NCBI GenBank assembly: GCA_900547825.1
Contig: URII01000004.1
Coordinates: forward strand, 6,633-70,632
DNA length: 64,000 bases
Direction of reading: 5' to 3'
Origin: an uncultured Porphyromonadaceae bacterium
Lineage (GTDB): Bacteria > Bacteroidota > Bacteroidia > Bacteroidales > Muribaculaceae
Shown here: piece after piece, positions 16,594 to 25,443 of the stretch
Layout: the number at the start of each line of letters is the position of its first letter
Numbering within the stretch: position 1 is the stretch's first letter
Made by a program: the position numbers and the translations under genes
The notes under the pieces: generated by a model
Database searches by the model: none
Told to the model about the DNA's origin: nothing
Seen by the model: the letters and a program-made list of their open reading frames with translations, nothing else

Positions 16594-19500
16594 CTAATTA
16601 AGATATTTATCAAGAATGGCTTGTTTCTTAGACGGAATCTGTGCCTGTATACCACGAAGCCTTGCTATTTCAGTATCAATAGCTATAAACTCGGATGCGA
16701 TTCTTCGCTGTTCCTCTATATCTTTTGGTAAGACTATCTCAAATTTTTCAATTGTATCTTTACGACCACGAGGCATCTTCATACCGGAAACATCCTGCAT
16801 GATATAATCAAAAAACTCGTTTCTACGGAGGGCGTAATATACGAATGCTGAATCAACCTCTTGGGGATTGAGATTGTGTAACACCAAAACATCAGGGTTG
16901 CATCCGCCCTCTCTATCTGCAAGCCAAAGTTTCTTAAGATAGGGTCTAATATTTGACAATAATATATCCCCCGGATAATAGGCTATCACGTTTGTGATTT
17001 CAGGCAAACCATTATACGGTCTTACACCTGCACATTCTGGAAGCATGTTATCCGTACTCACAAATGAGTCCGCTGCAATTTGAGAATATGGAATTCTCTC
17101 ATTGGCGAAGGGCATTATTCCTGCCAAAGATATGTTATTCCCATTAATGTTGTTCTGCAATGAAAGTATCCTTGCGTTCAATTCTTGTATTTCATCTTCA
17201 ATTATACGGTATTCCCTATCTAATTGAGAACATTCTTGCACAATTTTATTCTGGATTGCCGTGTTTGGTTTAGGGATGAAATAGTTTTTCAGATATTTAA
17301 AATGACGTTCATATTTCCCGTGATTAATTATATCAAGGGAACTTAGGTAAAAATACAAATATTTGAGCGAAATAGAAGAATCTGAAATTTTTATAAGTTG
17401 GGTTCCATCAGCTCCTCTTACAAAAGGCTCATCCAAATATTTAAAGGTGCATGAGTGATCGCCGAATACAATCAATGGCACATCTGTGATTGGATTATCA
17501 TCATAATATCCTGACACCACGATACCTTTTTCTTGGGTAATGACCGGATACCTGCCTGTTTCTTGAATCTTATTCGTGTCGATTTTTGTGGTTTCACCAT
17601 TAATTCCATCTAAAATATCGCCTAATTTTACGATTGGATACTTTGTTTTCGGTCTGAATGAGAAAGCAAAGTTGGTTTTGAATTCTTTCTTAAACCCTAC
17701 GGACTTGAAGTCAAGCATATCCACTAAATTCCCAAAAGTGCAATACTCTCCGCAATCATCAGGGATGATATAATCCTCCCCTATAAAATTACAGCGAATC
17801 AGTGAGTTGATTTTATTTGAATCAGCGAGGTTGTCTGGGTTAAATAGAGGTGTTACAATACCATTGATGCCTCGAATCTGTTGCATCGTGTCATCGTCAG
17901 CCTCATTATCGGAATTACCATTCTCTGTTGAATTTGTGGATGTGCCAATATGAAGGTATTTAATTCCCTCATTCCCTTTAGTATTGCTCCATTCATATCC
18001 GAGGAATTTTTTCCCTTCAGATGTACCTGATGGCATATTTACGATAAGAACCGGACAAGGAGCATTATATGCCAGCATGAAAAAGAATAATTTATCTTGT
18101 TCGATGGATTTTACAAAAGAATGAAATGTCTCACGTCTGATTTTATCCTGTTCTTCTGCCCTCTTGTTTTTGAATGCCTTTGATTTCTCCTGTGATTTGA
18201 AACGGGTGCGGATTTTCTTAGCTGCTTCAAGTACGCCCGACATTGCATTTCTACCGTTACCGAAGAAAGCACGATGGTACGACTTAAACATTTCAGTAGA
18301 CTGGAGAGAGTCCTCTATATAACCTTTTAAGAAGTGTTTGTAGTCATCCATATTGTATCCCATATGACAGCAATAGGCCGCGAGTAAATGGGAATCTTTA
18401 TAAATAGAATCGGTTTCAGCACGTCCGCTGAACCAATCTTCCATTCGGCACCAATAATGCTCGGATTCGGATGTATTGGTTTCCTTGCGACGAAGGAACA
18501 GCACAACTGTATTCGTACTCGTTTTCCCAAATGTGCCTTTATCAAACTTCACCAAAGATATCAAATCAAACGATTTAAGAATCACCTCTCGTGCACGAGT
18601 ATAAATTCCATCCTTCGTGAGAACAGATACTGGCAATACAATAGCTGCCACACCGCCAGATTTTAATAACTGCGCAGCCCGCTCAATAAAGAAAGTTTCG
18701 ATGGCATTGTTCTTGTCAACATTTATGTCATCGTTGAAAATTGAATAACGTTTGCGTTGTTTCTCCGATAACGTTTCTAAGAATCCTGAAACCGAATATG
18801 GCGGATTCGCAACAAGAACATTGAACGTTCCATCTCTCAGTTCATTAATTTTTTCAAGTGCATCCGCATATATGATGTTTGTATCATCGTGGCCATACAT
18901 GAAAGCAGATACTTTGGAAACTTTTGATAGACGGTATTCCTTCTCGATACCATATATGTTGGCATAGAAATCTTTCAGTCTATTATTTCCGTGGTATTTC
19001 CCCACAAATTCTTTGATACGAAAAGCATATTCAGTAAGGAAATGTCCTGCGCCACAAGCATAATCTATGGCTAATGGCGGTTCCTGATTGTTCTTGATGA
19101 TGTTTTCAAGAGGCAAGGAAGAAACAATGAAACGGACAATAGGCATCGGGGTGAAGAATTGCCCTTCGCTTTGTTTTACTCCCTTGTTAAGAAAACCCTC
19201 AAACAGGTCTCCAAGAAGCTGGTTTTGGTAGTTCTCGCTTGTACGAAGGCGTATGTCTTGGAGCATTTTTACAATCTTTCGCAATACAATGGCATTCTGC
19301 TTAAACAACCTTTCGTTATGCACACTGATAAAAGCAAAATCGTTGTCAGAAAAGAACTTCAACGCGCGGAAATATTCCTTGATTGTCTTTTTAGTAGCAT
19401 CAAGGTCATTTACCACCCATCGGAATGCTTTATCAATTTCGCTATTCTCAATATATGTTACATCCTCTCCAAGGAATTTCTTCATACCGTCACGATAGAG

Positions 19501-20451
19501 CCTTTGCAAACGATCCTGAAGAGAGAAATCATCATCATAAGAGGTGCCTTTCCAATAGAAATGCAAGTCATTCGGATTGTTGGTCTCGTCAACTACTTTA
19601 GCTAAAAACAGATTGACAAGTTTATCAAATGCGTTCTCATGGCTACCTACATTGTGTTGACGCAAGATAACGGCAAATTCATTGTATTTTTTCTTAATTT
19701 CCTCGGAGTCAACCTCCCTCAAATCGCTGTTTGCATCGTAAGAATTTTCTCTGACATCAAATTTTTTGTCAAAAGCACCTCGTGTCAAATAATCATATTC
19801 ATAGGTGTCTTTCCAAACATTGAAATATTCTCGGTAATCTCCGCCATTTGATGTAACTGAAGAATAACTTATCAAATCTTTATCTGAAGATATACGGTCT
19901 TCATTATCAGTCATCTTAATTACTCGATAAGAGGACTGAGAACAGCCATTAACAATATCAGCGGTATATAAACATATATACTGAGCTTGACGATAAGAAT
20001 TGTAATATCTGAAGAGTTGCCCTCCGTCAAGCAACATTCTTTGCCATTCTTTGCTATATTCATCTCTATCGTCGCCCGTCGTTTTGCATTCAATCAACAT
20101 AAATGGGACACCGTCATTGCCCGTTATGAGAATATCACCATAGTAATTCCCATCCTCTCTTCCACCTGGTGTTTTAGGCTCTAAAACGATATTAGATGGA
20201 TGGTAGCCAATCTTCAGCAACTGGCAAACACACTCCAATACCACAAAATTTTCATTATCGGAAAAATTTAGGGTAGTAGCTCTTTCAATTTTAAGTTCTT
20301 TTGGATATATGATTTGAAGGGTAGAAAAATCTACGGATATTTGCATGTCGTTTTCAAGAAAACGTCGTGTCATAACATCATTGATACTTGTAACATCTCT
20401 TGCAAATTCCAATGAATACAACAATTCTCGTAAATTATCCTTCGTAATCAT
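16594..20451 (-). CDS. Fused restriction-methylation-specificity protein (type IIG-like)
   Basis: A 1285-residue single-chain restriction-modification enzyme. Residues about 60-170 are an HSDR_N-like PD-(D/E)XK nuclease domain with Asp106 (YYGDILI) and Glu121-Cys-Lys123 (LIECKTTG). Residues about 400-660 form an N6-adenine methyltransferase: QFFTP (431-435), motif I DYACGAGHF (463-471) and motif IV NPPY (549-552). From about 936 two HsdS-like target-recognition domains follow (KLGDILDG near 942; PYSQIA near 1121), separated by a coiled-coil (about 1065-1100). No SF2 helicase motifs are visible, so it is not an HsdR translocase. It should methylate adenine in a bipartite site and cut nearby. 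It heads the accessory operon and is AT rich, which suggests horizontal transfer. Confidence 0.85.
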   Translation of the reverse strand: MITKDNLRELLYSLEFARDVTSINDVMTRRFLENDMQISVDFSTLQIIYPKELKIERATTLNFSDNENFVVLECVCQLLKIGYHPSNIVLEPKTPGGREDGNYYGDILITGNDGVPFMLIECKTTGDDRDEYSKEWQRMLLDGGQLFRYYNSYRQAQYICLYTADIVNGCSQSSYRVIKMTDNEDRISSDKDLISYSSVTSNGGDYREYFNVWKDTYEYDYLTRGAFDKKFDVRENSYDANSDLREVDSEEIKKKYNEFAVILRQHNVGSHENAFDKLVNLFLAKVVDETNNPNDLHFYWKGTSYDDDFSLQDRLQRLYRDGMKKFLGEDVTYIENSEIDKAFRWVVNDLDATKKTIKEYFRALKFFSDNDFAFISVHNERLFKQNAIVLRKIVKMLQDIRLRTSENYQNQLLGDLFEGFLNKGVKQSEGQFFTPMPIVRFIVSSLPLENIIKNNQEPPLAIDYACGAGHFLTEYAFRIKEFVGKYHGNNRLKDFYANIYGIEKEYRLSKVSKVSAFMYGHDDTNIIYADALEKINELRDGTFNVLVANPPYSVSGFLETLSEKQRKRYSIFNDDINVDKNNAIETFFIERAAQLLKSGGVAAIVLPVSVLTKDGIYTRAREVILKSFDLISLVKFDKGTFGKTSTNTVVLFLRRKETNTSESEHYWCRMEDWFSGRAETDSIYKDSHLLAAYCCHMGYNMDDYKHFLKGYIEDSLQSTEMFKSYHRAFFGNGRNAMSGVLEAAKKIRTRFKSQEKSKAFKNKRAEEQDKIRRETFHSFVKSIEQDKLFFFMLAYNAPCPVLIVNMPSGTSEGKKFLGYEWSNTKGNEGIKYLHIGTSTNSTENGNSDNEADDDTMQQIRGINGIVTPLFNPDNLADSNKINSLIRCNFIGEDYIIPDDCGEYCTFGNLVDMLDFKSVGFKKEFKTNFAFSFRPKTKYPIVKLGDILDGINGETTKIDTNKIQETGRYPVITQEKGIVVSGYYDDNPITDVPLIVFGDHSCTFKYLDEPFVRGADGTQLIKISDSSISLKYLYFYLSSLDIINHGKYERHFKYLKNYFIPKPNTAIQNKIVQECSQLDREYRIIEDEIQELNARILSLQNNINGNNISLAGIMPFANERIPYSQIAADSFVSTDNMLPECAGVRPYNGLPEITNVIAYYPGDILLSNIRPYLKKLWLADREGGCNPDVLVLHNLNPQEVDSAFVYYALRRNEFFDYIMQDVSGMKMPRGRKDTIEKFEIVLPKDIEEQRRIASEFIAIDTEIARLRGIQAQIPSKKQAILDKYLN

Positions 20452-20668
20452 AGTTACAGCCTCAAAAGTGAAAATTCCAATGTAGCATACGAGGCTGACC
20501 TCCTCGAGCTATGCTCGCTTCGCCACTACGAAGAATGCCTTAAGCGACTACGTTGGAGCTTCCAATGTTTTGTTTACGGCTTGCGCCATTATGTCGTTGT
20601 TATATTATTCTTTGCCAAGGCAAAACGCCAAGGCTATGAGGTCATTTCGCATCATGATGCTTAGATTA
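20452..20668 (-). other. Structured untranslated leader of the accessory operon
   Basis: About 200 nt separate the -7 box from the R-M-S start. On the minus strand it contains two tandem hairpins: CTTCG/CGAAG (20518-20533, loop TAGTGG), and a bulged 9-bp stem CATA-GCT-CGAGG with CCTCGTATG (20486-20513). A 13-codon frame, MAQAVNKTLEAPT, precedes the hairpins (about 20554-20595). Its size and folds could allow attenuation or a leader-peptide control, but no known riboswitch is recognised. Confidence 0.35.
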
Positions 20669-20676
20669 CAAAGTTA
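20669..20676 (-). promoter_or_regulatory. Candidate -7 box of the accessory operon
   Basis: TAACTTTG on the minus strand matches TAnnTTTG. No TTTG is found at the usual 19-21 nt upstream (the nearest is 27 nt away), so the promoter may be weak or activator dependent. Confidence 0.45.
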
Positions 20677-20749
20677 ATCATTTCCCGTGAAATTTTTGGC
20701 CTGCAAACCCTATTTTATGCGTTGATAATCGCGTTATTGGCTTGATTGG

Positions 20750-22021
20750 TCAGTTTTTTGTGGTGGAGGGGAGCTTTACGGAAAGGGCCACGATGATGGT
20801 GACGGCGCAGCAGAGCATTGTCCAGATGAAGAAGTTGAAGTAGCCCACGGTTTCCTGCAACCAGCCGGCCCACATTCCGGGCACCATCATGCCGAGGGCC
20901 ATAAGTCCGGTGGCTATGGCATAATGGGATGTACGCCACTGGCCGTCGGAAAAATGAATCAGATAGAGGGTATAGGCCGTGGATCCGAAACCATAACCAA
21001 ACTGCTCTATCAGCACACATAGATTGACGGTAAGCAACGACGGCGTGACACCGCAACTGAGATACACGAATGTAAGGCAGGTGAGCGACATGCTCCACGC
21101 CATGGGCATCATCCACCGCCGCAGGCCGCCACGGCTCACAGCCCAGCCGCCGGCCACTCCTCCGGCGAGCAAAGCTCCCACTCCCACTGTTCCGTAGGCC
21201 ACTCCCACCTGGGCGGTTGTAAGCCCGAGGCCACCGCTCTCAGGCGAGTCGAGCAGAAAGGGGCTTATAAGTTTCACCAACTGGGCTTCCGGGAAGCGGT
21301 AGAGAAGCATGAACAGCAGGGCCGTAACAGCATGGGGCTTGGTGAAAAAGGTTGTAACCGAAGCCTTGAAATCGGCAAAAACACCAGCCACCGTATGAGG
21401 CGACGCACTGTGCCTGTCGACGGCAGGACGCGGCAACACAAAGCTGTGGTAGAGTGCCATGACCACAAACGCCACCGAAACGGTCCCAAGCGTTATCTGC
21501 CACGCCCTCGTTATTCCGGCGCCAGCTTCAAGCCACCCGGCCATAACCACAAGTGCGCCCTGCCCGGTGATCATGGCAAGCCGGTAGAAAAGCGTGCGTA
21601 TGCCTACAAACAACGACTGGTCACGCTGTGAGAGGCCCATCATATAAAAGCCGTCGGCGGCTATGTCATGCGTGGCCGACACGAAAGCGAGCAACCAGAA
21701 AACAGCCAATGTGGCCGCAAAAAACGATGGCAACGGCAACAACAGCGCCACACCGGCAAAACAAGCGCCAACAGCCCACTGCATGGCTACTATCCAACGG
21801 CGCTTTGTGGAAAACATATCCACAAACGGACTCCACAGCGGTTTTATGACCCAAGGCAGATAAAGCCATGCCGTGTAGAGGGCTATATCAGCGTTCCCAA
21901 CCCCGAGGCGCTTGTACATTATCACAGCGAGGGTCATCACGGCCACATAGGGCAACCCCTCGGCAAAATAAAGGGTAGGCACCCACCGCCACGCATTGAG
22001 CTGCTGCTTCCGTGAGTCCAT
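20750..22021 (-). CDS. AmpG-like muropeptide permease (MFS/PAT family)
   Basis: A 423-residue integral membrane protein with about 12 hydrophobic segments. The N-terminal LYFAEGLPYVAVMTLAVIMYK and the PWVIKPLWSPFVD segment (about 45-60) are characteristic of AmpG-type permeases, which import anhydromuropeptides or wall-derived sugars from the periplasm. Its ATG overlaps the TGA of the SpoIID gene (TGATG), so translation is coupled. It is the last gene of a five-gene operon that also encodes a sugar kinase and a SpoIID protein, which supports a role in peptidoglycan recycling. A related MFS substrate cannot be excluded. Confidence 0.82.
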   Translation of the reverse strand: MDSRKQQLNAWRWVPTLYFAEGLPYVAVMTLAVIMYKRLGVGNADIALYTAWLYLPWVIKPLWSPFVDMFSTKRRWIVAMQWAVGACFAGVALLLPLPSFFAATLAVFWLLAFVSATHDIAADGFYMMGLSQRDQSLFVGIRTLFYRLAMITGQGALVVMAGWLEAGAGITRAWQITLGTVSVAFVVMALYHSFVLPRPAVDRHSASPHTVAGVFADFKASVTTFFTKPHAVTALLFMLLYRFPEAQLVKLISPFLLDSPESGGLGLTTAQVGVAYGTVGVGALLAGGVAGGWAVSRGGLRRWMMPMAWSMSLTCLTFVYLSCGVTPSLLTVNLCVLIEQFGYGFGSTAYTLYLIHFSDGQWRTSHYAIATGLMALGMMVPGMWAGWLQETVGYFNFFIWTMLCCAVTIIVALSVKLPSTTKN

Positions 22022-23226
22022 CAGCTGTAGATCTTTGTAAGTTGACTGCCGGGAAAATAGTGGGCCAGAATATCACGGTAGCCATAACCTTCCGCAGCCA
22101 TCTGCGCGGCCCCTATCTGACACAGCCCCACACCGTGGCCCCACCCTGCGCCATGAAGTGTGAAGCCGGCAGGATGGCCCGAACTGTCGTGAGGGTGAGC
22201 AGCGACGGTAAAAGCAGAGCTGTAGAGATGTGTTTCGGAAAGCGTGCGCCTGATCATCAGCTCCTTTCCTATCACCACCTCCCCGAGCGTGCCGCGCACA
22301 AGAAGGCGCACTATGCGGCCGCTGCGGCCCCGCTCCAACGGGCGCAGTTCCACGATCTCGCCCAACTGCACCTCAGATAACCTGCGGGCCACAATGGCCG
22401 ACAGTTCCGCACGGGTATAGGTTACCGACCACCGGTAGAAATCGCGGGTGGCCTGATCATAATCGTTAAGCACCTGACACAGCGTACGTTCGGTGGCCCG
22501 TCCGCAGAATGCGTCAGGGCGCCCTTCAATCCACTCAGCAGCGTTAGCCTCATCCGTAAGGTCAGGCAGCCCGGACAGTTCCGAGTCACGCTTGGCTTGC
22601 AGATAGGAATGTTCCTCGTCGCCGCTCCAGCAGGCACCGAACTCCTCCATTGCCCCACCGCAACATTTCGAGAAGCGGGCATCGCACAGGCGCCCGCTGC
22701 CGTCAGTAAGCACAAGGCCGCGGGTGGCGTCAACAGCCTCCATGACAACAGGGCGGTAAGCGTTCGTGACACCCTGATAACGCTGACAATGGTCGTCGGC
22801 GCACACATCAAACAGGTCATGATCCTCACGGTCCCACCACCGTATTATCTCTCCATCGGCCTCTCTACATACATTACCGCCGGCTCTGACCGCACCACGG
22901 CTCTCTATCTGCGAAAGCAGCCATGAACGCGAAATCACAGCATGGGCTTTAAGGAGTTCGGAGGAAGCCCCGGCACTCATTTCCGATGAAATAACACTCC
23001 GGAGATATTCCTCCACACCCACCCGGTTTATCGCCACAACTCCAGTGGAAGTATGTTTAAGCCTGAGCTGACCGGAAAATGTAAGGTCGCGCTGCTGCTG
23101 CCAATGAAAACCGATCCCTATCGTGACACCTTTAAGCCTGAAACGTTCAGGTCCTACGGTTTCAACCTCAATCTCAGGGGTTTCCATTATGCCTACATCA
23201 ACGGTAGGTTCCTTGTCATATCGCAT
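22021..23226 (-). CDS. SpoIID/LytB domain protein
   Basis: A 401-residue protein of the SpoIID/LytB amidase-enhancer family. Known family members are lytic transglycosylases or amidase activators acting on denuded peptidoglycan. The core is visible as VEEYLRSVISSEMSAGAS with LLKAHAVISRSW (about residues 100-135). The signature HGAGWGHGVGLCQIGAAQMA and the terminal ILAHYFPG sit near the C-terminus. The start at 23226 (MRYDKEPTVDVG) was preferred to an upstream TTG at 23256. It overlaps the DUF4922 gene by 11 nt. No signal peptide is seen from this start, so its access to the wall is unclear; a role on imported wall fragments is possible. Confidence 0.85.
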   Translation of the reverse strand: MRYDKEPTVDVGIMETPEIEVETVGPERFRLKGVTIGIGFHWQQQRDLTFSGQLRLKHTSTGVVAINRVGVEEYLRSVISSEMSAGASSELLKAHAVISRSWLLSQIESRGAVRAGGNVCREADGEIIRWWDREDHDLFDVCADDHCQRYQGVTNAYRPVVMEAVDATRGLVLTDGSGRLCDARFSKCCGGAMEEFGACWSGDEEHSYLQAKRDSELSGLPDLTDEANAAEWIEGRPDAFCGRATERTLCQVLNDYDQATRDFYRWSVTYTRAELSAIVARRLSEVQLGEIVELRPLERGRSGRIVRLLVRGTLGEVVIGKELMIRRTLSETHLYSSAFTVAAHPHDSSGHPAGFTLHGAGWGHGVGLCQIGAAQMAAEGYGYRDILAHYFPGSQLTKIYS

Positions 23227-24154
23227 AGGACAGTATATCAAGTATGAATTTATCAACCTGCTGCTTGCCGAGCGACACCTCGGCGAGCAACGATTTCAGG
23301 CGGTCAGAGTCCATCAGCCGGTAGTCACGCTCGTTGACTGTGATCACACATCCCGCCACATCGGCAGCTCCCGGGCTGAACATAGTAGTGCCCTCGCCTC
23401 CCCCGGCATTATACGAAGCCGGGCGATGGGCGCCGCGTGGAAATACAGTAATGCAGTCCTTTCCGCCATCATGCCACGCCATGATATTGACCATCGGTTC
23501 CTTTCCCTGCGCCGCAGGCAGCGAATCAAGCACGGCATACACAGCCGGAACTATATCCGTGCCTTCTATCTTAACGGGGGTGACGGGCATATCGGGGTGT
23601 AAGATTATGCGCCAGCCGGGAGCTTCCCTGAGTTTAAGGCGCTTGGTGCGGACAGGTCGCAGAGCGGGGAAATAGTCCAGCGGCGCAGCCTGAAAATGGA
23701 AATGGTCGGGAGCCGAAGCCCCACACTCAGGCCCGTTGTAGAACACAGCCATGCCGGGAAGCAAGCGCGCCAGCTCCACCATACGTTCCACATTGCCCTG
23801 TATGGACTGGGCCGTATGCTCCGGATGGATTATAGTGAAATGCTCCACCGTTATTGGAAAAGGATTCACACAGAGATCAAAACCGGCCACGCTCAACCGC
23901 TCCTGCTCCGCAGGCCGGTTGGCACGGCACAAAAAGCATGGGCGTGCGGCTATGGCATCACGGCTCACGTCGGCCCGTGCGCTGACCTGGCGCGCCCGGT
24001 TGAAATAAACGTAGTAAAGGTTATGGTCTATCGATACGCTTGTCTTCTCTACACCAGAGAGTTCACGACAACGGACTGAAAATTCAGGCCATGATTCCAT
24101 CTGCCGTCCGTAAAGCTGCTTTACCGCATCGATCTTCGTGCCGAGAGTTCCCAT
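23216..24154 (-). CDS. DUF4922 HIT-like protein
   Basis: A 312-residue protein with a GalT/Ap4A-phosphorylase-like HIT fold, matching the DUF4922 group of Bacteroidales. The motif PDHFHFQA (about residue 150) is the HxHxQ active-site signature of nucleotidyl transferases and hydrolases. A CFLCRANRP segment (near residue 73) may bind metal. Known relatives act on sugar-1-phosphates or dinucleotide polyphosphates; here it may convert a sugar phosphate made by the kinase of the same operon to a nucleotide sugar, which is inference. Its start overlaps the glycosyltransferase gene by 34 nt and its end overlaps spoIID. Confidence 0.8.
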   Translation of the reverse strand: MGTLGTKIDAVKQLYGRQMESWPEFSVRCRELSGVEKTSVSIDHNLYYVYFNRARQVSARADVSRDAIAARPCFLCRANRPAEQERLSVAGFDLCVNPFPITVEHFTIIHPEHTAQSIQGNVERMVELARLLPGMAVFYNGPECGASAPDHFHFQAAPLDYFPALRPVRTKRLKLREAPGWRIILHPDMPVTPVKIEGTDIVPAVYAVLDSLPAAQGKEPMVNIMAWHDGGKDCITVFPRGAHRPASYNAGGGEGTTMFSPGAADVAGCVITVNERDYRLMDSDRLKSLLAEVSLGKQQVDKFILDILSYAI

Positions 24155-25443
24155 GTGCGTAAACGGTCCTTATAGAAATTGAATCTGTTGATTTTTTCAG
24201 GCGACGGCGAAGCGTCGGAATTACCCGTCCACCGGCGGCAAAGATAAAGTTCGTCGAATATGCGCCCTATCCTGTACTCCCTTGATATTCTGAGGGCCAT
24301 AGCGTAATCCTCGCCGTACGACACGTCAGGCATTCTCAGGCGACGCGCCAATGAGGTAAGGAAAGCCCGCGGCGCCCCCATTCCGTTGATGCGTAGCAGA
24401 TTGTTGGGGCCGTTGCTGTCGGTCCACTCCGCATGGTCTATCAGACCGGGGGGCAGAGTATTCAGTTCAAAATCAGTCAAGCGATAGCTTCCCACCACCA
24501 TGGCATAACGCCCCTCGCGGAATTTTGCCACAACACGCTCCAAGACATCGGGGCCGCTGTAGAGGTCATCGCTGTCGAGCTGCACAGCAAAACGCCCGCA
24601 CTGCCCATGGTCAAACGCCATATTCCAGCAGCCACCTATCCCCAAACCCTCATGGTCAGGCCTTATATGCACCAGCCGGCTGTCGGAGGCGGCAATACCG
24701 GCCAGCAGTTCGGTAGTGCCGTCGGTGGAGAAATTATCCACCACAATGACATTGAACGGAAATGACGCTTTCTGAGCCAGAGCGCTGCGCACTGCATCGC
24801 CCACTGTAGACACGCGGTTCCTGACAGGTATCACCACCGAGGCCTCCACCGGAAACTCACCTGAGTCGATATCGGCTTCCGCAGCATCCAATCCGTTGAT
24901 ATAGCCGCCGGTGCGCCTGAGATAATCCGTCACCGCCTCCTCCCGTTCAATCTGGGCGGAGCGGTTGCGCGGATCCACATAATCGAACTGCGAGCAGTCA
25001 GCCGCAGTGTCAGCCTCATAAAGAATCTCAGGTATACGGACTATAGGCCCGCGCTCCGAGAGCCTCAGCCGCAGGTCATAGAATCCGGCAGTAAGATAGC
25101 CGCAACGCTCCATAGCCACCGCACAATCCTTAAGTGTTTCTGTGCGCACCATCACCATCAGTCCGAAATCAAAATCATCACGCAGCGATCCCGGTTGGCA
25201 ATCGATCAGCTCCACACCGCGCCCTGCGGCTATGTCATGGAAATGGGCATATACCATGGTCGCACCCGTATCATCGGCAACACGCATCATACGCTCCGCC
25301 ATTCCGGGGTGCGGTACAATACGGCAAGGGTTTGTGAGCAACATAGTGTAGCGTCCGGAGGCACTCCGGGCCGCACGGATCACATCGTCAACCGATACTA
25401 TAAGCGGAGCATCAACCGCACTGTCATTCATCGCCATCAGCAT
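24121..25443 (-). CDS. Two-lobed family 2 glycosyltransferase
   Basis: A 440-residue protein. The C-terminal half (about residues 178-430) is a complete GT-A glycosyltransferase: EASVVIPVRNRVSTVGDA, VVDNFSTDGTTELL and the DxD motif LDSDDLY near residue 287. The N-terminal half (about 10-170) looks like the second part of another, degenerate GT-A domain (GRYTMLLTNPCRIVP, then GATMVYAHFHD) without a recognisable nucleotide-binding start. It may be an inactive lobe used for acceptor binding. It is cytoplasmic with no membrane segment. It overlaps the kinase gene by up to 20 nt and the DUF4922 gene by 34 nt, so the three are translationally coupled. ATGs at residues 3 and 5 are alternative starts. 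Confidence 0.82.
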   Translation of the reverse strand: MLMAMNDSAVDAPLIVSVDDVIRAARSASGRYTMLLTNPCRIVPHPGMAERMMRVADDTGATMVYAHFHDIAAGRGVELIDCQPGSLRDDFDFGLMVMVRTETLKDCAVAMERCGYLTAGFYDLRLRLSERGPIVRIPEILYEADTAADCSQFDYVDPRNRSAQIEREEAVTDYLRRTGGYINGLDAAEADIDSGEFPVEASVVIPVRNRVSTVGDAVRSALAQKASFPFNVIVVDNFSTDGTTELLAGIAASDSRLVHIRPDHEGLGIGGCWNMAFDHGQCGRFAVQLDSDDLYSGPDVLERVVAKFREGRYAMVVGSYRLTDFELNTLPPGLIDHAEWTDSNGPNNLLRINGMGAPRAFLTSLARRLRMPDVSYGEDYAMALRISREYRIGRIFDELYLCRRWTGNSDASPSPEKINRFNFYKDRLRTWELSARRSMR

